Origin: Stomoxys calcitrans
Taxonomy: Eukaryota; Arthropoda; Insecta; Diptera; Muscidae
Reading direction: 5' to 3'
NCBI RefSeq assembly: GCF_963082655.1
Contig: NC_081552.1
Location: 68,927,465-68,991,464, forward strand
Length of the DNA: 64,000 bases
Each line of letters opens with the position of its first letter. Positions within the stretch are counted from its first letter, which is position 1. The notes under the pieces were generated by a model. The model was not told where the DNA came from, did no database searches, and was given only the letters and a program-made list of their open reading frames with translations. Positions 33,873 through 44,532 of the stretch are shown one piece after another. Both the position numbers and the translations under genes were made by a program.

Positions 33873-34073
33873 TTTAATAATATTTCATGAAAATATCGAT
33901 CTGGGCCACATTCAACAAAAAGTTGTGGGGATTCTGTCAAAACTCGCTGTTCCAAACTTCATCAAAATCGGCTCCTTTTATGGGCTCAATAATCCACACA
34001 TGAACGATTTGTTGGGTGTGAGTGCAACCCAAACACAAAGAGAAAGAGGAAACTCAAATTTATAATTACTTTC

Positions 34074-34150
34074 CAAGATTGGCTGAGTTGGTAGCGCATT
34101 TGACTAGCAAACGAGAGGACCCATGTTCAAACCCCACTGGCTGCAAAAAG
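34074..34150 (+). repeat. tRNA-like sequence (degenerate; probable SINE head)
   Basis: TGGCTGAGTTGGTAGCGC resembles a pol III A box and D arm, and ATGTTCAAACCCC a B box and T arm, 30-40 nt apart. Between them the putative anticodon loop would be CTAGCAA, but the anticodon stem does not pair well and the acceptor stem is weak, so it is not a functional tRNA. Likely a tRNA-derived SINE head or tRNA pseudogene. Confidence 0.5.
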
Positions 34151-34369
34151 TAAAGGAAGCGCTTATATGGTAAAATGGTGCAAACTAAGAGTTTAATTAA
34201 AAACAACAACATTTTGATGTAAAATAAACAAAGAAAAAAAACAACAGGAAATTTTTTTATTAATATAAAAATATTTAATTGGATCTTTCATATCTGATGC
34301 CAGATATAATTGGATCTTACCATATCAACTTTTTTACTTTGGTAGGCAAAATGATGTGTCGCAAAATGC

Positions 34370-34590
34370 ATTGAGTTGGCACCAAAGATTTTATTGAAAT
34401 GTTGGCTTTAAAAAATAATCTCGATGTCAGGATGTCTTTAGAAAGTTTTTCAATGAAATTTGGTATTTAAAAAAGTGCATTAAAATGTAGTCTTTAGAAA
34501 AAAAAAATATTAAAATTTTTCTTATAAACATTTTGTTTTTAGAAAAAAAATGTATTTAAAATTTTGTCTTTAAGAAAGTATGCTTAAAAT
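34370..34590. repeat. Family F short AT-rich repeats
   Basis: Phrases such as TTAAAATTTTGTCTTTAAGA and AAATTTGGTATTTAAAAAAG. Same style as 27.5-28.4 and 43.4-43.9 kb. Confidence 0.5.
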
Positions 34591-35310
34591 TGATTAATAA
34601 CCTAATATAACTCCCATATAAACCGATCTCGGATATTGACTTCTTGAGCCTCTAGAGGCGCAATCATTATTCGGTTTGGCTGAAATTTTGAGTAAAGTGT
34701 TTTGTTATGTATATAGCTTCCATATAAACTGATCTCGGATATTGGCCTTATGACCCTCATCGCATTTTGCACGAAGTGTTTTGTTATGACTTTCAACAAC
34801 TGTGATTAGTATGGTCAAAATCGGTTCATAACCTGAACAAGCTTCCATATAAACCGATCTCGGAACTTGACTTCTATAGCCTCAAGAGGGCGCAATCATC
34901 ATTCAATTTGCCTGAAATTTAGCATGAAGTTTTTTTTTTGGGTTTTCAACAGCAACGCGAAATTTGGTCTGAATCGGTTTATAACCTCATATAGCTCCCA
35001 TATAAACCGATCTCGGATATGGACTTCTTGAGCTCCTAAAGGGGCTTGTGCCAAGTATGGTCTTAATCGGTTCATAACCTGATATAGCTTCCATATAAAC
35101 CGAACTCGGATATTGACTTCTTGAACCTCAAGAGGGCGCAATCATTATTCAATTTGGCTGAAAATTTGAGTGAAGTGTTATGTTATGATTTCCAATAATT
35201 GTGCCAAGTATGGTCTCAATCAGTTCATAACCTGATATAGCTTCCATATATGGTCAGTATCGGTTTATAAACTGATATAGCTTCATATAAACCGATTTTC
35301 CTATACTATT
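34591..35310 (-). repeat. Family A variant, minus orientation
   Basis: Five units with CCATATAAACCGATCTCGGA, ATTGACTTCTTGAGCCTC and TTTTGTTATGACTTTCAACA. No end motifs. Short minus-strand frames here are repeat translations. Confidence 0.65.
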
Positions 35311-35317
35311 GGGTTGC

Positions 35318-35488
35318 CCAAAAGTAATTGCGGATTTTTCTTATAGTCGGAGTTGATAAATTTTTTCACAGCTTGTGACTCTGTAATTGCATTCTTTCTT
35401 CTGTCAGTTATCAGTTGTTACTTTTAGCTTGCTTTAGAAAAAAAGTGTAAAAAAAGTATATTTGATTAAAGTTCATTCTAAGTTTAAT
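35318..35488 (-). mobile_element. Mariner-type MITE, truncated, inverted relative to 14574
   Basis: Left end TTGGGTTGCCCAAAAGTAAT and the following 150 bp match the reverse complement of the copy at 14574-14807 (for example CACAGCTTGTGACTCTGTAA and AGTATATTTGATTAAAGTTC). The other terminal repeat is missing. Confidence 0.75.
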
Positions 35489-35489
35489 T

Positions 35490-35772
35490 AAAAATGCAGG
35501 AGATATCGGACAAAGAAGTGACAAATGCGATCTTAGCACGCTTTTATTTGTTTCTCCTGTTTCTTCGGACTAAAAGGTAAAAGTGAATTTGATTGTAACT
35601 TGAACCTGATCGAACCTGCTACTAACTATTATTTCTCTTGACAACCATTTTGTCGTGAGATTCCGGACCCTTATGTGGCTTTAATTTTTTTTTCACTTCT
35701 TAACAATAGAATTGAGAATAGAATTTAATTTCTGAAGTAAGATAAAGTAGTGGCGACTTTCACCATACAGGC
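35490..35772. other. Family A scrap and unassigned sequence
   Basis: AAATGCGATCTTAGCACGC is a rearranged family A end. The rest, up to the hAT-like element, holds no recognisable gene. Confidence 0.4.
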
Positions 35773-36497
35773 TAGAGGTGTGCACGTGAGACGTGAGTTG
35801 ACGTGTCACGCGTGAGATCCAAATCCACTCACGTAATCGTGAGACCGTGATTGAATTTAAATCAGGGGTGCACAGAATTAAATATTCTTTAGCGCTAACG
35901 TTGTAGCTGAATACACACCTATTCTTATTCTCTTTGCTTTCGTCGTTGTTGAGACAACGAATGAGCACACGCATGACTGTACACGTCATGTTTGTATTTT
36001 CAATTCAAAAACAATGTTTTATTCTGATTTAACCCTTGCCAACTTCATTCGTTCTGTCAAATAATTCAATTTTGAGTCTCGGAGAGAATCAGAAAAACTT
36101 TAAGAGCGGAAATCCCACATACAATCTCATTTTTATTTTGTGCCCCTCTGATTTATATTCTTCATGCGTGAACATGAATTAAAAAAGTCATGTTCACGAC
36201 ACTTATTACAACTCACGAAACACTCATGACTGACTACTCAAGTGAAAACCACGATTTACCGTAAAAAAAAATAACGAGCAACAAAATTTTTGCATGTTTT
36301 CAAATCATACGGTATTTTAACGATAGAATTCAGGCACACTGACACTATTTCGGTAGTACGAGTATGAAAGATGTAAAAAAAAATTTGTCTCGTGAGGGCA
36401 CGTGAACGTCGACGCTCACGTCGACATTAAAAAGTCGTTAGTGAGCGTGCGTGAGTAACATAATATCTCCTGAGCGTGAGCCACGCGCAAATCTCTA
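35773..36497. mobile_element. hAT-like non-autonomous element (outer)
   Basis: Begins TAGAGGTGTGCACGTGAG; its right end, reversed, begins TAGAGATTTGCGCGTGG (imperfect inverted ends). Flanks form an 8-bp target duplication with one mismatch: ATACAGGC (35765-35772) and AAACAGGC (36498-36505). The interior is rich in CGTGAG/CTCACG. Eight-bp duplications and TAGAG ends fit hAT elements. No transposase. A second element is nested at 35863-36150. Confidence 0.75.
35863..36150. mobile_element. hAT-like MITE nested inside the outer one
   Basis: 288 bp. Left end CAGGGGTGCACAGAAT, right end reversed CAGAGGGGCACAAAAT (13 of 16 match). The 8-bp duplication is ATTTAAAT (35855-35862) versus ATTTATAT (36151-36158). 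Removing it with one duplication rejoins the outer element. No coding. Confidence 0.75.
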
Positions 36498-36505
36498 AAA
36501 CAGGC

Positions 36506-37104
36506 TCTTTTCCATTTGTGGTACAATTGTAAAATGATATCGGAAAGCGATTTTGGATTTTTTTCTCTTTATTATTTATATCCTATTACCTTAAACAAAT
36601 TACAACTTTTGAGGATCCATTACATCATCCTGGAGGGTATATAAACTTCGGTTTGCCCCAATACTTGGAGGTTCTCTAGTTAATGGTTCAAATAGCATCA
36701 AAATTATCTTTGTAAAGAAGAAAGAAAAAATCATCAATACCTAATTTCAAACTAAAGTCCAATTTCTTGAATTAGTCATAAATCAAGAGCTCTATAAAAT
36801 TTTGCATAGGTAAGTCCTGTATCGATAAGTCATTTAGGAATCTGCTTCGAAATTTTCACCAGGACTACATTTTTGGTTTATACAAATTAAACATGGTTAA
36901 TTACAGCATTATAACAAAAAATCACAAGTTCCAGATTTCGAGGTCTTGTATCGATTGCTATCAAAACACAAAAACATCAAAAACGTTGACATATCATTCA
37001 ACTGAAATCTTTACAAAAAAAAAAAAAAACAATAGCACTGTTCCCTCAATGAATGCAACCTGATAAGAATATTCTTGGAAGAATTTATCAAATATTTTTT
37101 TGCA
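36506..37104. other. Upstream region of the peritrophin gene
   Basis: About 600 bp of AT-rich sequence without a recognised repeat or ORF. A TATATAAACTTCGG phrase lies near 36640 but no gene follows it closely. Confidence 0.4.
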
Positions 37105-37143
37105 TATTTATAGCGACTCGGGGTTAGAACAGAAGCATCAGTC
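37105..37143 (+). promoter_or_regulatory. Candidate core promoter (TATA-like + initiator)
   Basis: TATTTATA at 37105-37112 and the insect initiator consensus TCAGTC at 37138-37143, which would put transcription start at the A at 37140, about 140 bp before the start codon. The TATA-to-start spacing (about 33-35) is slightly longer than usual. Confidence 0.45.
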
Positions 37144-37282
37144 GTTGGCATCCATTCGTTACGATAATACTTCGCAGCCACAAAAATCTCACAACACCAC
37201 AGTTAAGGAAAAGGAATACCAAAAACTAGGCAGATTGCTGGAAATTTTGAACCATTAAAAATTTTTTGCTTAACATATAAAA

Positions 37283-38402
37283 ATGTTCAAAGGTAAGAAG
37301 ATTTTCCTCAATGGCAAAAACATAGACCTTCATTTTGTCTTTTGTAGTTTGCATGCTCTCAATGGCCTTTTTGGCTTTAGCCTCAGCCAAATCTGTTGCC
37401 AATGATGACAATACTCCCACCGTCCCAGAGTTGTGTGCTCTGTTACCAGGTGCCACCATTCTTCGTCCAAATTCCTGCACCAATTGGGTTAAATGCCCGC
37501 CGTTTACAAATTCCACGGACTATGAAGAGGGCTCCTGTGTTTTTGGACTGTACTTCAACAAGGACGAGGGCATGTGCATGTACAAAGAAGAAATGGAATG
37601 CCCCTATGAATCCTCCAACACTGTAGCAGGAAACCGTTGCGCTCGTGAAAATGAAGGAACCTTCATGGCCGACCATGGAAATTGCAATGGCTATGTTTAC
37701 TGCAAGGATGGCAAGGAAATGAAATCCCAGTGTCCCAATAACCTGGTGTTTGATCCTAAACGCTCTGAATGCGTTTATGAATTCCAATACACTTGTCCGT
37801 CCGCCAGACCCTCAAATAAGAGCAACCCCATTTGCTTGTCTTTCCCCAATAATGTCTATTTTGCCGATCCCGATGATTGCACCAAATACAGTCATTGCCT
37901 CAACGGATCTCTAGTAACCTACGAATGCGGCGAAGATCAAGCCTGGGACCATCACAAGGGTATTTGCGTACCCACCTCCGAAGTTGTTTGCTTGCCCACA
38001 TCCAAGAAACCTGAACCAGAAAGTGAAGTCTGTGGCACCAAGACCACGGTGCTGGTTGGCCCCATTAGCGATGGTGTCTCATGCAGTGGCTACTACTTCT
38101 GCAAGAAAATGGAAAATAACACACGCGATCGCAAACCTGAACATTTCACCTGTGCCCCCGGCTACTTCTTTGACAACGATACTCTCTCGTGTCGCGATCG
38201 TTTGAATGTCAAATGTTCGCATGACCGCTGCGAGGGTATGGATAATAAATATGTCAATGTACCTGGCGACTGCAAGGCCTATGCCTTGTGCAAAAACAAT
38301 GTGTCAACCACCAAGGGCAATTGTCCCAACAATTACTTCTTTGACGAACGCACCCAAGGTTGTACACCTAGAGTGGTGAGCTATGCTGCTTGTTCCGCCT
38401 AA
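37283..38402 (+). CDS. Peritrophin-44-like chitin-binding protein, five peritrophin-A domains
   Basis: Two exons: 37283-37292 (ATG TTC AAA G) and 37348-38402, with a 55-bp intron 37293-37347 (GTAAGAAG ... TTTTGTAG). The spliced protein is 354 residues. The first 17-19 residues are a signal peptide (CMLSMAFLALASA core), completed only by splicing. Five six-cysteine chitin-binding type 2 (CBM14) domains follow at about 33-88, 101-153, 166-218, 232-293 and 298-352, each with the aromatic-rich middle (NGYVYC, TKYSHC, SGYYFC, KAYALC). Six N-glycosylation sequons are present (NST, NKS, NGS, NNT, NDT, NVS). Five domains at this length match blowfly peritrophin-44, a structural protein of the midgut peritrophic matrix that binds chitin. 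The sequence is intact and stands in an island of few repeats. Tissue is inferred from the family; a cuticular obstructor-type role is less likely. Confidence 0.93.
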
Positions 38403-38716
38403 GGAAGTGATGGAAAAAAAAAATAGTGAAAAAGAAAGAAGAAAGGCGTTGAGTAATTTTCAAGGAAGTTTTCAAACCATTGTCATTGATCTTTTTGGTG
38501 AATTTTAATAAAAATCCCTAAACAAATTAAGCTTGGCATATAAGTTTGTTCTAAAACTAAAAATATTTGTCTGAGACACATTTTAACTACCGCCTGTTGG
38601 GCGCCATTGTTCATTGAAAGAATTTTTTTTAGTATGATTTTTTGGAAAGTAGGAGTCATGACGGATGATAGTTTGGTTTAGGTAAGAGGTCATAGTATAC
38701 GACATCATATGGGAAT
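38403..38716 (+). other. Peritrophin 3' UTR and downstream sequence
   Basis: The 3' UTR runs to the AATAAA at 38507. After it, up to the RTE leader fragment, nothing is firmly recognised; GTTGGGCGCCATTGTTCA near 38597 looks on the minus strand like an LTR end plus tRNA-Lys-type primer site, but no element could be built from it. Confidence 0.4.
38507..38512 (+). terminator. Polyadenylation signal AATAAA
   Basis: AATAAA about 105 bp after the peritrophin stop codon, in TTTTAATAAAAATCCC. The only canonical signal near the gene end. Confidence 0.7.
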
Positions 38717-38983
38717 AAACGGCATAACTATGAGCACCACACAGGCTGGAGCTTTGACCTTCGATCTGTGTGGTGTTCATCGTTAGCTGCAAGCTACCAG
38801 GCTTTTGAGTCCACAGGTTGCAGCTACTAGAATGCTCCATTCGGAGTAGCTGATACTGCAGTCGCGGACAATCAGCGCGATCGAAAAAAGAGTTTCAGTG
38901 AGAGGCCGGGCGGCACCGGCTCTTGCATAAATTCTGAGCGCCAATGATATCAGTAGACGAGTTATTGGCGCCTTGAATAATCA
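38717..38983 (+). mobile_element. RTE 5'-leader fragment without the coding part
   Basis: Matches the 5' untranslated leader of the RTE at 51249-54650 (which is on the minus strand): ACTATGAGCACCACACAGG, CCACAGGTTGC, CGGAGTAGCTG, GAGTTATTGGCGCCTT. The match begins at the leader's start and stops close to where the endonuclease ORF begins. The perfect outer hairpin arms CACCACACAG (38735-38744) and CTGTGTGGTG (38766-38775) are kept. LINE copies usually keep 3' ends, so a leader-only copy is unusual. Confidence 0.75.
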
Positions 38984-39051
38984 AAAGAATTTTAACCCCC
39001 AAAATTTCGAAATCAAATTTAAAATTTTTTTGTATTGTAACCAATACTATT

Positions 39052-40222
39052 TTTATACCCTCCACCACAGGATGGGGGTATACTAATTTCTACATTCTGT
39101 TTGTAACCACTCGAAATATTCGTCTGAGACCCAATAAAGTATATATATATATTCTTGTTCGCCGTGACATTTTATATCGATCTAGCCATGTCCGTCCGTC
39201 TGTCTGTCGAAAGCACGCTAACTTCCGAAGGAGTAAAGCTAGCCGCTTGTTTTTTTTTTCTTATTAGTGTAGGTCGGTTGAGATTGTAAATGGGCCATAT
39301 CGGTCCATGTTTTGATATAACTGCCATATAAACCGATCTTGGGTATTGACTTCTTCAGCCTCTAGAGTGCGCAATTCTTATCCGATTGGAATGAAATTTT
39401 GCACGACGTGTTTTGCTACGATATGCAACAAATCGGTCCATAACCTGATATAGCTGCCATATAAACCGATCTTGGGTCTTGACTTCTTGAGCCTCTAGAG
39501 TGCGCTATTCTTATCCGATTGGAATGAAGTTTTGCTGGACGTGTTTTGTTATGATATCCAACAACTATTTCAAGTATGGTTCAGATCGGTCCATTACCTG
39601 ATATAGATCCCATATAAACCGATCTTGGGTCTTGAATTCTTGAGCCTCTATAGGGCGCAATTTTTATCCGATTAGAATGAATTTTGGCACGAAGAATTTT
39701 GTTATGATATCCAACAACTGTGCCAAGTATGGTTCAAATCGGTTCATAACCTGATATAGCTGTCATATAAACAGATCTGGGGACTTGACTTCTTGAGCTT
39801 CTAAAGGGCGCAATTCTATCCGATTTGGCTGAAATTTTGCATGACGTATTTTATTCTTACTTTCCACTACTGTGTCAAATATGGTTCAAATCAGTACATA
39901 ACCTGATATAGCTACCATATAAACCGATCTGGGACCTTGACTTCTTGAGCCTCTAGAGATCGCAATTATTATCCGATTTGCCTGAAATTTGTATATGGCG
40001 GATTCTCTCATGACCATCAACATACGTGTTTATTATGGTCTGAACCGGTCTATAGCCCGATACAGTTCCCATATAAGTCGATCTCTCTATTTTACTTCTT
40101 GAGCCCCCAAAGGGCGCAATTCTTATTCGAATTGGTTGACATTTTACACAGGTCTCCAACATATAATTTAATTGTGGTCCAAACCGGACCATATCTTGAT
40201 ATCACTCTAATAGCAGAGCAAA
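39052..40222 (-). repeat. Family A element, minus orientation, cut by family B
   Basis: From TTTATACCCTCCACCACAGG through the core, GTCCGTCTGTCTGTC and six units to TCTAATAGCAGAGCAAA, where family B starts. The expected family A 5' end with palindrome is missing. Confidence 0.8.
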
Positions 40223-41503
40223 TTTTTATACCCACCACCGAAGGATGGGGGTATATTCATTTTATCATTCCGTTTGCAACACATCGAAATATCCATTTCC
40301 GACCCTATAAAGTATATATATTCTTGATCAGCGTAAAAATCTAAGACGATCCAGACATGTCCGTCCGTCTGTCTGTTGAAATCACGCTACAGTCTTCAAA
40401 AATTGAGGTATTGAGCTGAAACTATGCACAGATATAGACCCATATAGACCGATCCGCCGATTTTGGGTCTTAGACCCATAAAAGCCACATTTATTATCCG
40501 ATTTCGCTGAAATTTGGGACAAAGAGTTTTCTTAGGCCCTTCAACATCCTTCGTCAATTTGGCCCAGATCGGTCTAGTTTTGGATATAGCTGCCATATAG
40601 ACCGATCCTCCGATTTAGGGTCTTAGACCCTTAAAAGCCACATTTATTATCCGATTTTGCTGAAATTCGGGACAGTGTGTTGTCTTAGACCCTTCGATGT
40701 CCTTCGCCAATTTGGTGCAGATCGGTCTAGTTTTGGATATAGCTGCCATATAGACCGATCCTCCGATTTAGGGTCTTAGACCCATAAAAGCCACGTTTAT
40801 TATCCGATATTGCTGAAATTTGAGACAGTGAGTTGTCTTAGGCCCTTCGATATTCTTTGTAAATTTGGCTCAGATCGGTTCAGATTTGGATATAGCTGCC
40901 ATATAGACCGATCTCTCGATTTAAGGTTTTGAGCCCATAAAAGGCGCATTTATTGTCCGATGTCGGCGAAATTTGGGACAGTGAGTTGTGATAAAACTTT
41001 CGATATAATTTTTAGATTTGGCTCAGATCGGTCCAGATTTGGATATAGCTGCAATATAGACCGATCTCTTGATTTAAGGCTTTGGGGTCATAAAAGGTGC
41101 ATTTATTGTCCGATTTCGCCGAAATTTGGGACAGTGAGTTGTGTTATGCTCTTCGAAATGTATCTGCAACTTGGTCGAAATCGGTCCAGATTTGGATATA
41201 GCTGCCATATAGACCGATATCTCGATGAAAAGCCTTGGCCCTATAAAAGGCTCTTCTATAATCCGATTTCACTGAAATTTGACACAGTGACGTATGTTAG
41301 GCTTTTCGACGTCCGTGTCGTTTATGGTTCAGAGCGGTTTATTTTTAGATATAGCTACTAAAAAGAGCAAAATTTTGTTTTACACAGTTGAACAATGACT
41401 TGTGCTTATTAGTATTTGGTCCAAATCGGAACATATTCTATATAGCTACTAGGGGTCATAAGGTATGCATTTTTCCCCGGATTTGACGAACGGTGGTTTA
41501 TAC
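40223..41503 (-). repeat. Family B element, minus orientation, 5' end replaced by mariner
   Basis: From TTTATACCCACCACCGAAGG through seven or eight units to GACGAACGGTGGTTTATACC, a point about 60 bp short of the palindrome, where a mariner coding remnant takes over. Confidence 0.8.
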
Positions 41504-42175
41504 CAGGACCAGTGTTTATCGATGGTACCAAAAATACGATAGCGGTGCTTCGAAACACGTCTATGACATCGCGATAGGTGATGAATCGTGGATTTACGCG
41601 TATGAACCCGAAAGTAAGCAACAGTCAACTGTATGAGTGTTTCAAGATGAGCCAAATTCAGCGAAAGTTGGTCTCGCACGAGGCACTTCCCAGCAAATGA
41701 TCGCCTGCTTTTTCGGAAAAACTGGACATGTCGCAATCGTACCACTAGAACAATCAATTCTGAGTGGTACGCAACCACTTGTTTGCCAGTTGTCTTCCAT
41801 GAAATCAGGAAAATCAACCGCCGAAGACGGACCACTCTTCACCACTTCACATTGGCTCGAACAACTGCATTTTTGAGCAATCAAAACATCGATTGGATTA
41901 GTCATCCGCCGTATAGTCCTGTCTTGGCTCCGAATGAATTCTTTTTATTTCCGTACGTAAAAAATAAGATGACAGGCCAACGTTTTTCGACATCTGAACA
42001 AGCGGTTGGTGCTTTCAGAATGCATGTTTTGGAGATACCTCAATTAGAGTGGCATAAGTGCTTCGACAATTGGTTCAAACACATGCAAAAGTGTATAGAT
42101 CTTAATGGGGAATATTTTGAAAAACAATAAAGCTATTTTCGATGATTAATATTTGTTTTTGTTCTCTTATCCCGA
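41504..42175 (+). pseudogene. Mariner transposase remnant (DD34D family), dead
   Basis: Plus-strand remnant of a mariner transposase lacking the N-terminal DNA-binding half. Pieces in order: GDESWIYAYEPE with the first catalytic Asp (near 41583), a stop, FQDEPNSAKV, then IACFFGKTGHVAIVPLEQ, VFHEIRKINRRRR, LHHFTLARTTAFL, WISHPPYSPVLAPNEFFLFP and the C-terminal EWHKCFDNWFKHMQKCIDL (last frame 41783-42130). The second catalytic Asp is lost because the HHDNA block is deleted (LHHF), and the third is Glu in APNEFF where the family has Asp. Stops and frame changes confirm it is inactive. No terminal repeat found on either side. Confidence 0.85.
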
Positions 42176-42640
42176 AATATGAATGGCAACTCTCGCTTTG
42201 AACCGATTTAGATCATACTTGGCACAGTTGTTGGAAATCAAACCAAAACGACCTTCTAGGAATCAGGAAATCAAATCAGGAGAACGGTTTATATGGCAGC
42301 TATCTCAGGATATGTATTGATTTAAACCATACTTCACATATTTGCTGGAAGTCATGCCAAGACGATATGGGCAATTTCAGCCAAATCGAATAAGAATTGC
42401 ACCCTCTAGAAGCTCAAGAAGTCAAGACAAAAGTTTGGTTTATGTGGCAGCTATATCAAACCATGGACCGATTTAGCCCATTTACAATCCCTACCTACCT
42501 AGACTTATAAGAAATATTTGTGCAAAATTTCAAGCGCCTAACTTTACTCCATAATTAGCGTGCTTTCGACAGACAGGCGGACAGAAATGGCTAGATAAAC
42601 ATAAAATGTCATGACGACCAAGAATATCTTTACCTTATGG
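42176..42640 (+). repeat. Family A-type units and 3' block, truncated
   Basis: Two to three units (TTGGCACAGTTGTTGGAAAT), then GACAGACAGGCGGACAG and ATGACGACCAAGAATATC; the family end is replaced at 42641 by another repeat. Confidence 0.65.
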
Positions 42641-44530
42641 CAGGGACGTAGCCAGGGGGGCCCTCGGGTCCAAAGCCCCCAAAATGATGTTGTCTATAGA
42701 AAAAAAATTTAATTAAATATATACCAAACACTAATCTTTTGTAAAACTTTTTAAAATGACAAAATTTTCGATCATTGAGCTCGTCTCGAAAGAGAAACAA
42801 ACAAAAATTGTGAAATTTAATAATCTTTGACCTAACAGGCAAGAAACTTGAAAATGAAAAAAAAAAAAAAATCGACAGAGCCCGGCCGGGATATGTAACC
42901 TGGGCACATTGAGCAACAGCGAGTGCCGTTGCCTTGTCTAGCGTTCGAAGCCTTCAATACAGTTTCTAACAGATGCACAGAATCATGTGTACCATGGAAG
43001 TAGTGTAATTGTCGTGGGAAAAAATTAAACACGAAAACACATGCACTGGGAAAAGTGCAGCTAATAGACAGGGTTGTTGAGCATGGTTAATGTGATAATT
43101 GTATCATAGAGGCGTTTTCGTAATAAATACGATTCGAATACAACATACCAACGCAAGGCCCTTAAAGCCATCACACCTAATATGGTTGAGAAGTTTTCTA
43201 ACTAAAGACGAAACGTGTCCCATAGTAGTTGGTGTATTGCGATTTCTGGCTTACCTTTTCCATTTGCAAAGCAAATCGCCGATCATTGAACTCGCCTTGA
43301 AAAAGAAACAGGAAACATTTCAAATTTATAATATATTACAGAGACAAAATTTTGATCAGACCAGGACCACCTTAAAATTATTTTTCTTAAGTACAAAATT
43401 TAATGAAAGCTTTTTGAAGACAAAATTTCGCCGTAATATTTTTAAAGGCTAAACTTCATTACAATTTTTTCTTAGGACGAAATTTTTATAAATCAGCGAA
43501 ACATTCTCTTCAGTCCGGGCCGGACCCCCGTCGAATTTTTTTTTTTAGACAAATTTTCATTAAAATTTTTCTTAAAGACAAAATTAGAATAAACATTTTT
43601 CAAAAGACTGCATTTTGATGATTTTTTTCCAATGACAATATTTCATCGAAAATTTTTCTAAAGACGAAATTTGCCCAGCCTATCTCGAAATTATTTTGTA
43701 AAGCCAAAATTTCAATACAATTTTGTGTGCCTGTTCAATATATTTTGCGACACTACATTTTGCTTAAAAATTTTTAAAGTTATTTTTATGTTTTTCTGTC
43801 AAAAATAGAATCAAAAACAAATTGAAAAATCACAAAAAATACAAAATGAAATTCTTTCTATGTGAAATAAAGCATAAAAGATTTTTTTTCTGAAGGCAAA
43901 ATTTCAATGAAACAGGAAAGGAAATGTTGCTCAGGATCGGGTATACTCCAAATTATTTTCTAAAAGAAAGATTTCGATAAATTTCAATAACATATTTTCA
44001 AAGGTAAACAATTTCCTAAATACTTTTAAAAACAAAATTTTAATCCAAAGTCAAGCATTTCGAAAACCTTGTTCATAACTAAGAGCATTTATATTGACGT
44101 AGTAATTTTTTTTGTGAATTTTTAACAACAATTTTATTAAAATTTTTTTTTTTAAATTTTTGAGAAAATAAAAATTTCCTTTTGTTTCCTAACCACAAAG
44201 CATTTACAACAACAAAAATATTTGTTTTTTAATATTTTATAACCATTTAGTGATTTGGTGCAGGGATGTTTTTCGGTCTATAGATGAAGTCTTTTTTTTT
44301 CTTTTTGAATTATTGATTTTCTTCCAAAAAATCTTTTACAATGAACATATTATGAATGAAAGATCTTAATATCCAAATTATGTGAGAAAATGTGTTAAAA
44401 TAATATAAGTCAGCAGATTTTAATCTACGAGAGGAAGTTTTATATTACACTTACGGTTGTCGCTAGGTCATTTGACGTCAAATATTTATTTATTTCATTT
44501 ACCGATTTCAAATTAGTGGGCAAAGAAAGA
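42641..44530 (+). repeat. Composite AT-rich repeat (families F and G), CAGGGACGTAGCCAGG terminus
   Basis: Starts CAGGGACGTAGCCAGGGGGG. It holds the second copy of family G (43030-43350) and then family F units (AAGACAAAATTTCG, TTAAAATTTTTCTTAAAGAC) to about 44200. The inverse terminus occurs alone at 22482-22496. The palindrome-like CTTAAAATTATTTTTCTTAA is shared with 20680. A family A copy interrupts it at 44533 and similar text resumes at about 45990. Probably a large non-autonomous DNA element; no transposase seen. Confidence 0.45.
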
Positions 44531-44532
44531 AA

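Noticed and set aside
34074..34150. Functional tRNA-Ala gene (loop CTAGCAA)
   Set aside because: Anticodon and acceptor stems do not pair adequately.
35693..35989. Minus-strand 98-codon frame upstream of the peritrophin gene
   Set aside because: It crosses both hAT-like termini and has no motif.
37443..37787. Antisense 114-codon frame over the peritrophin gene
   Set aside because: Opposite strand of a clear six-cysteine repeat protein.
38590..38716. Possible solo LTR with tRNA-Lys-like primer site (GTTGGGCGCCA)
   Set aside because: Only 11-12 bases match, no paired LTR, no TG...CA boundary or target duplication could be found.
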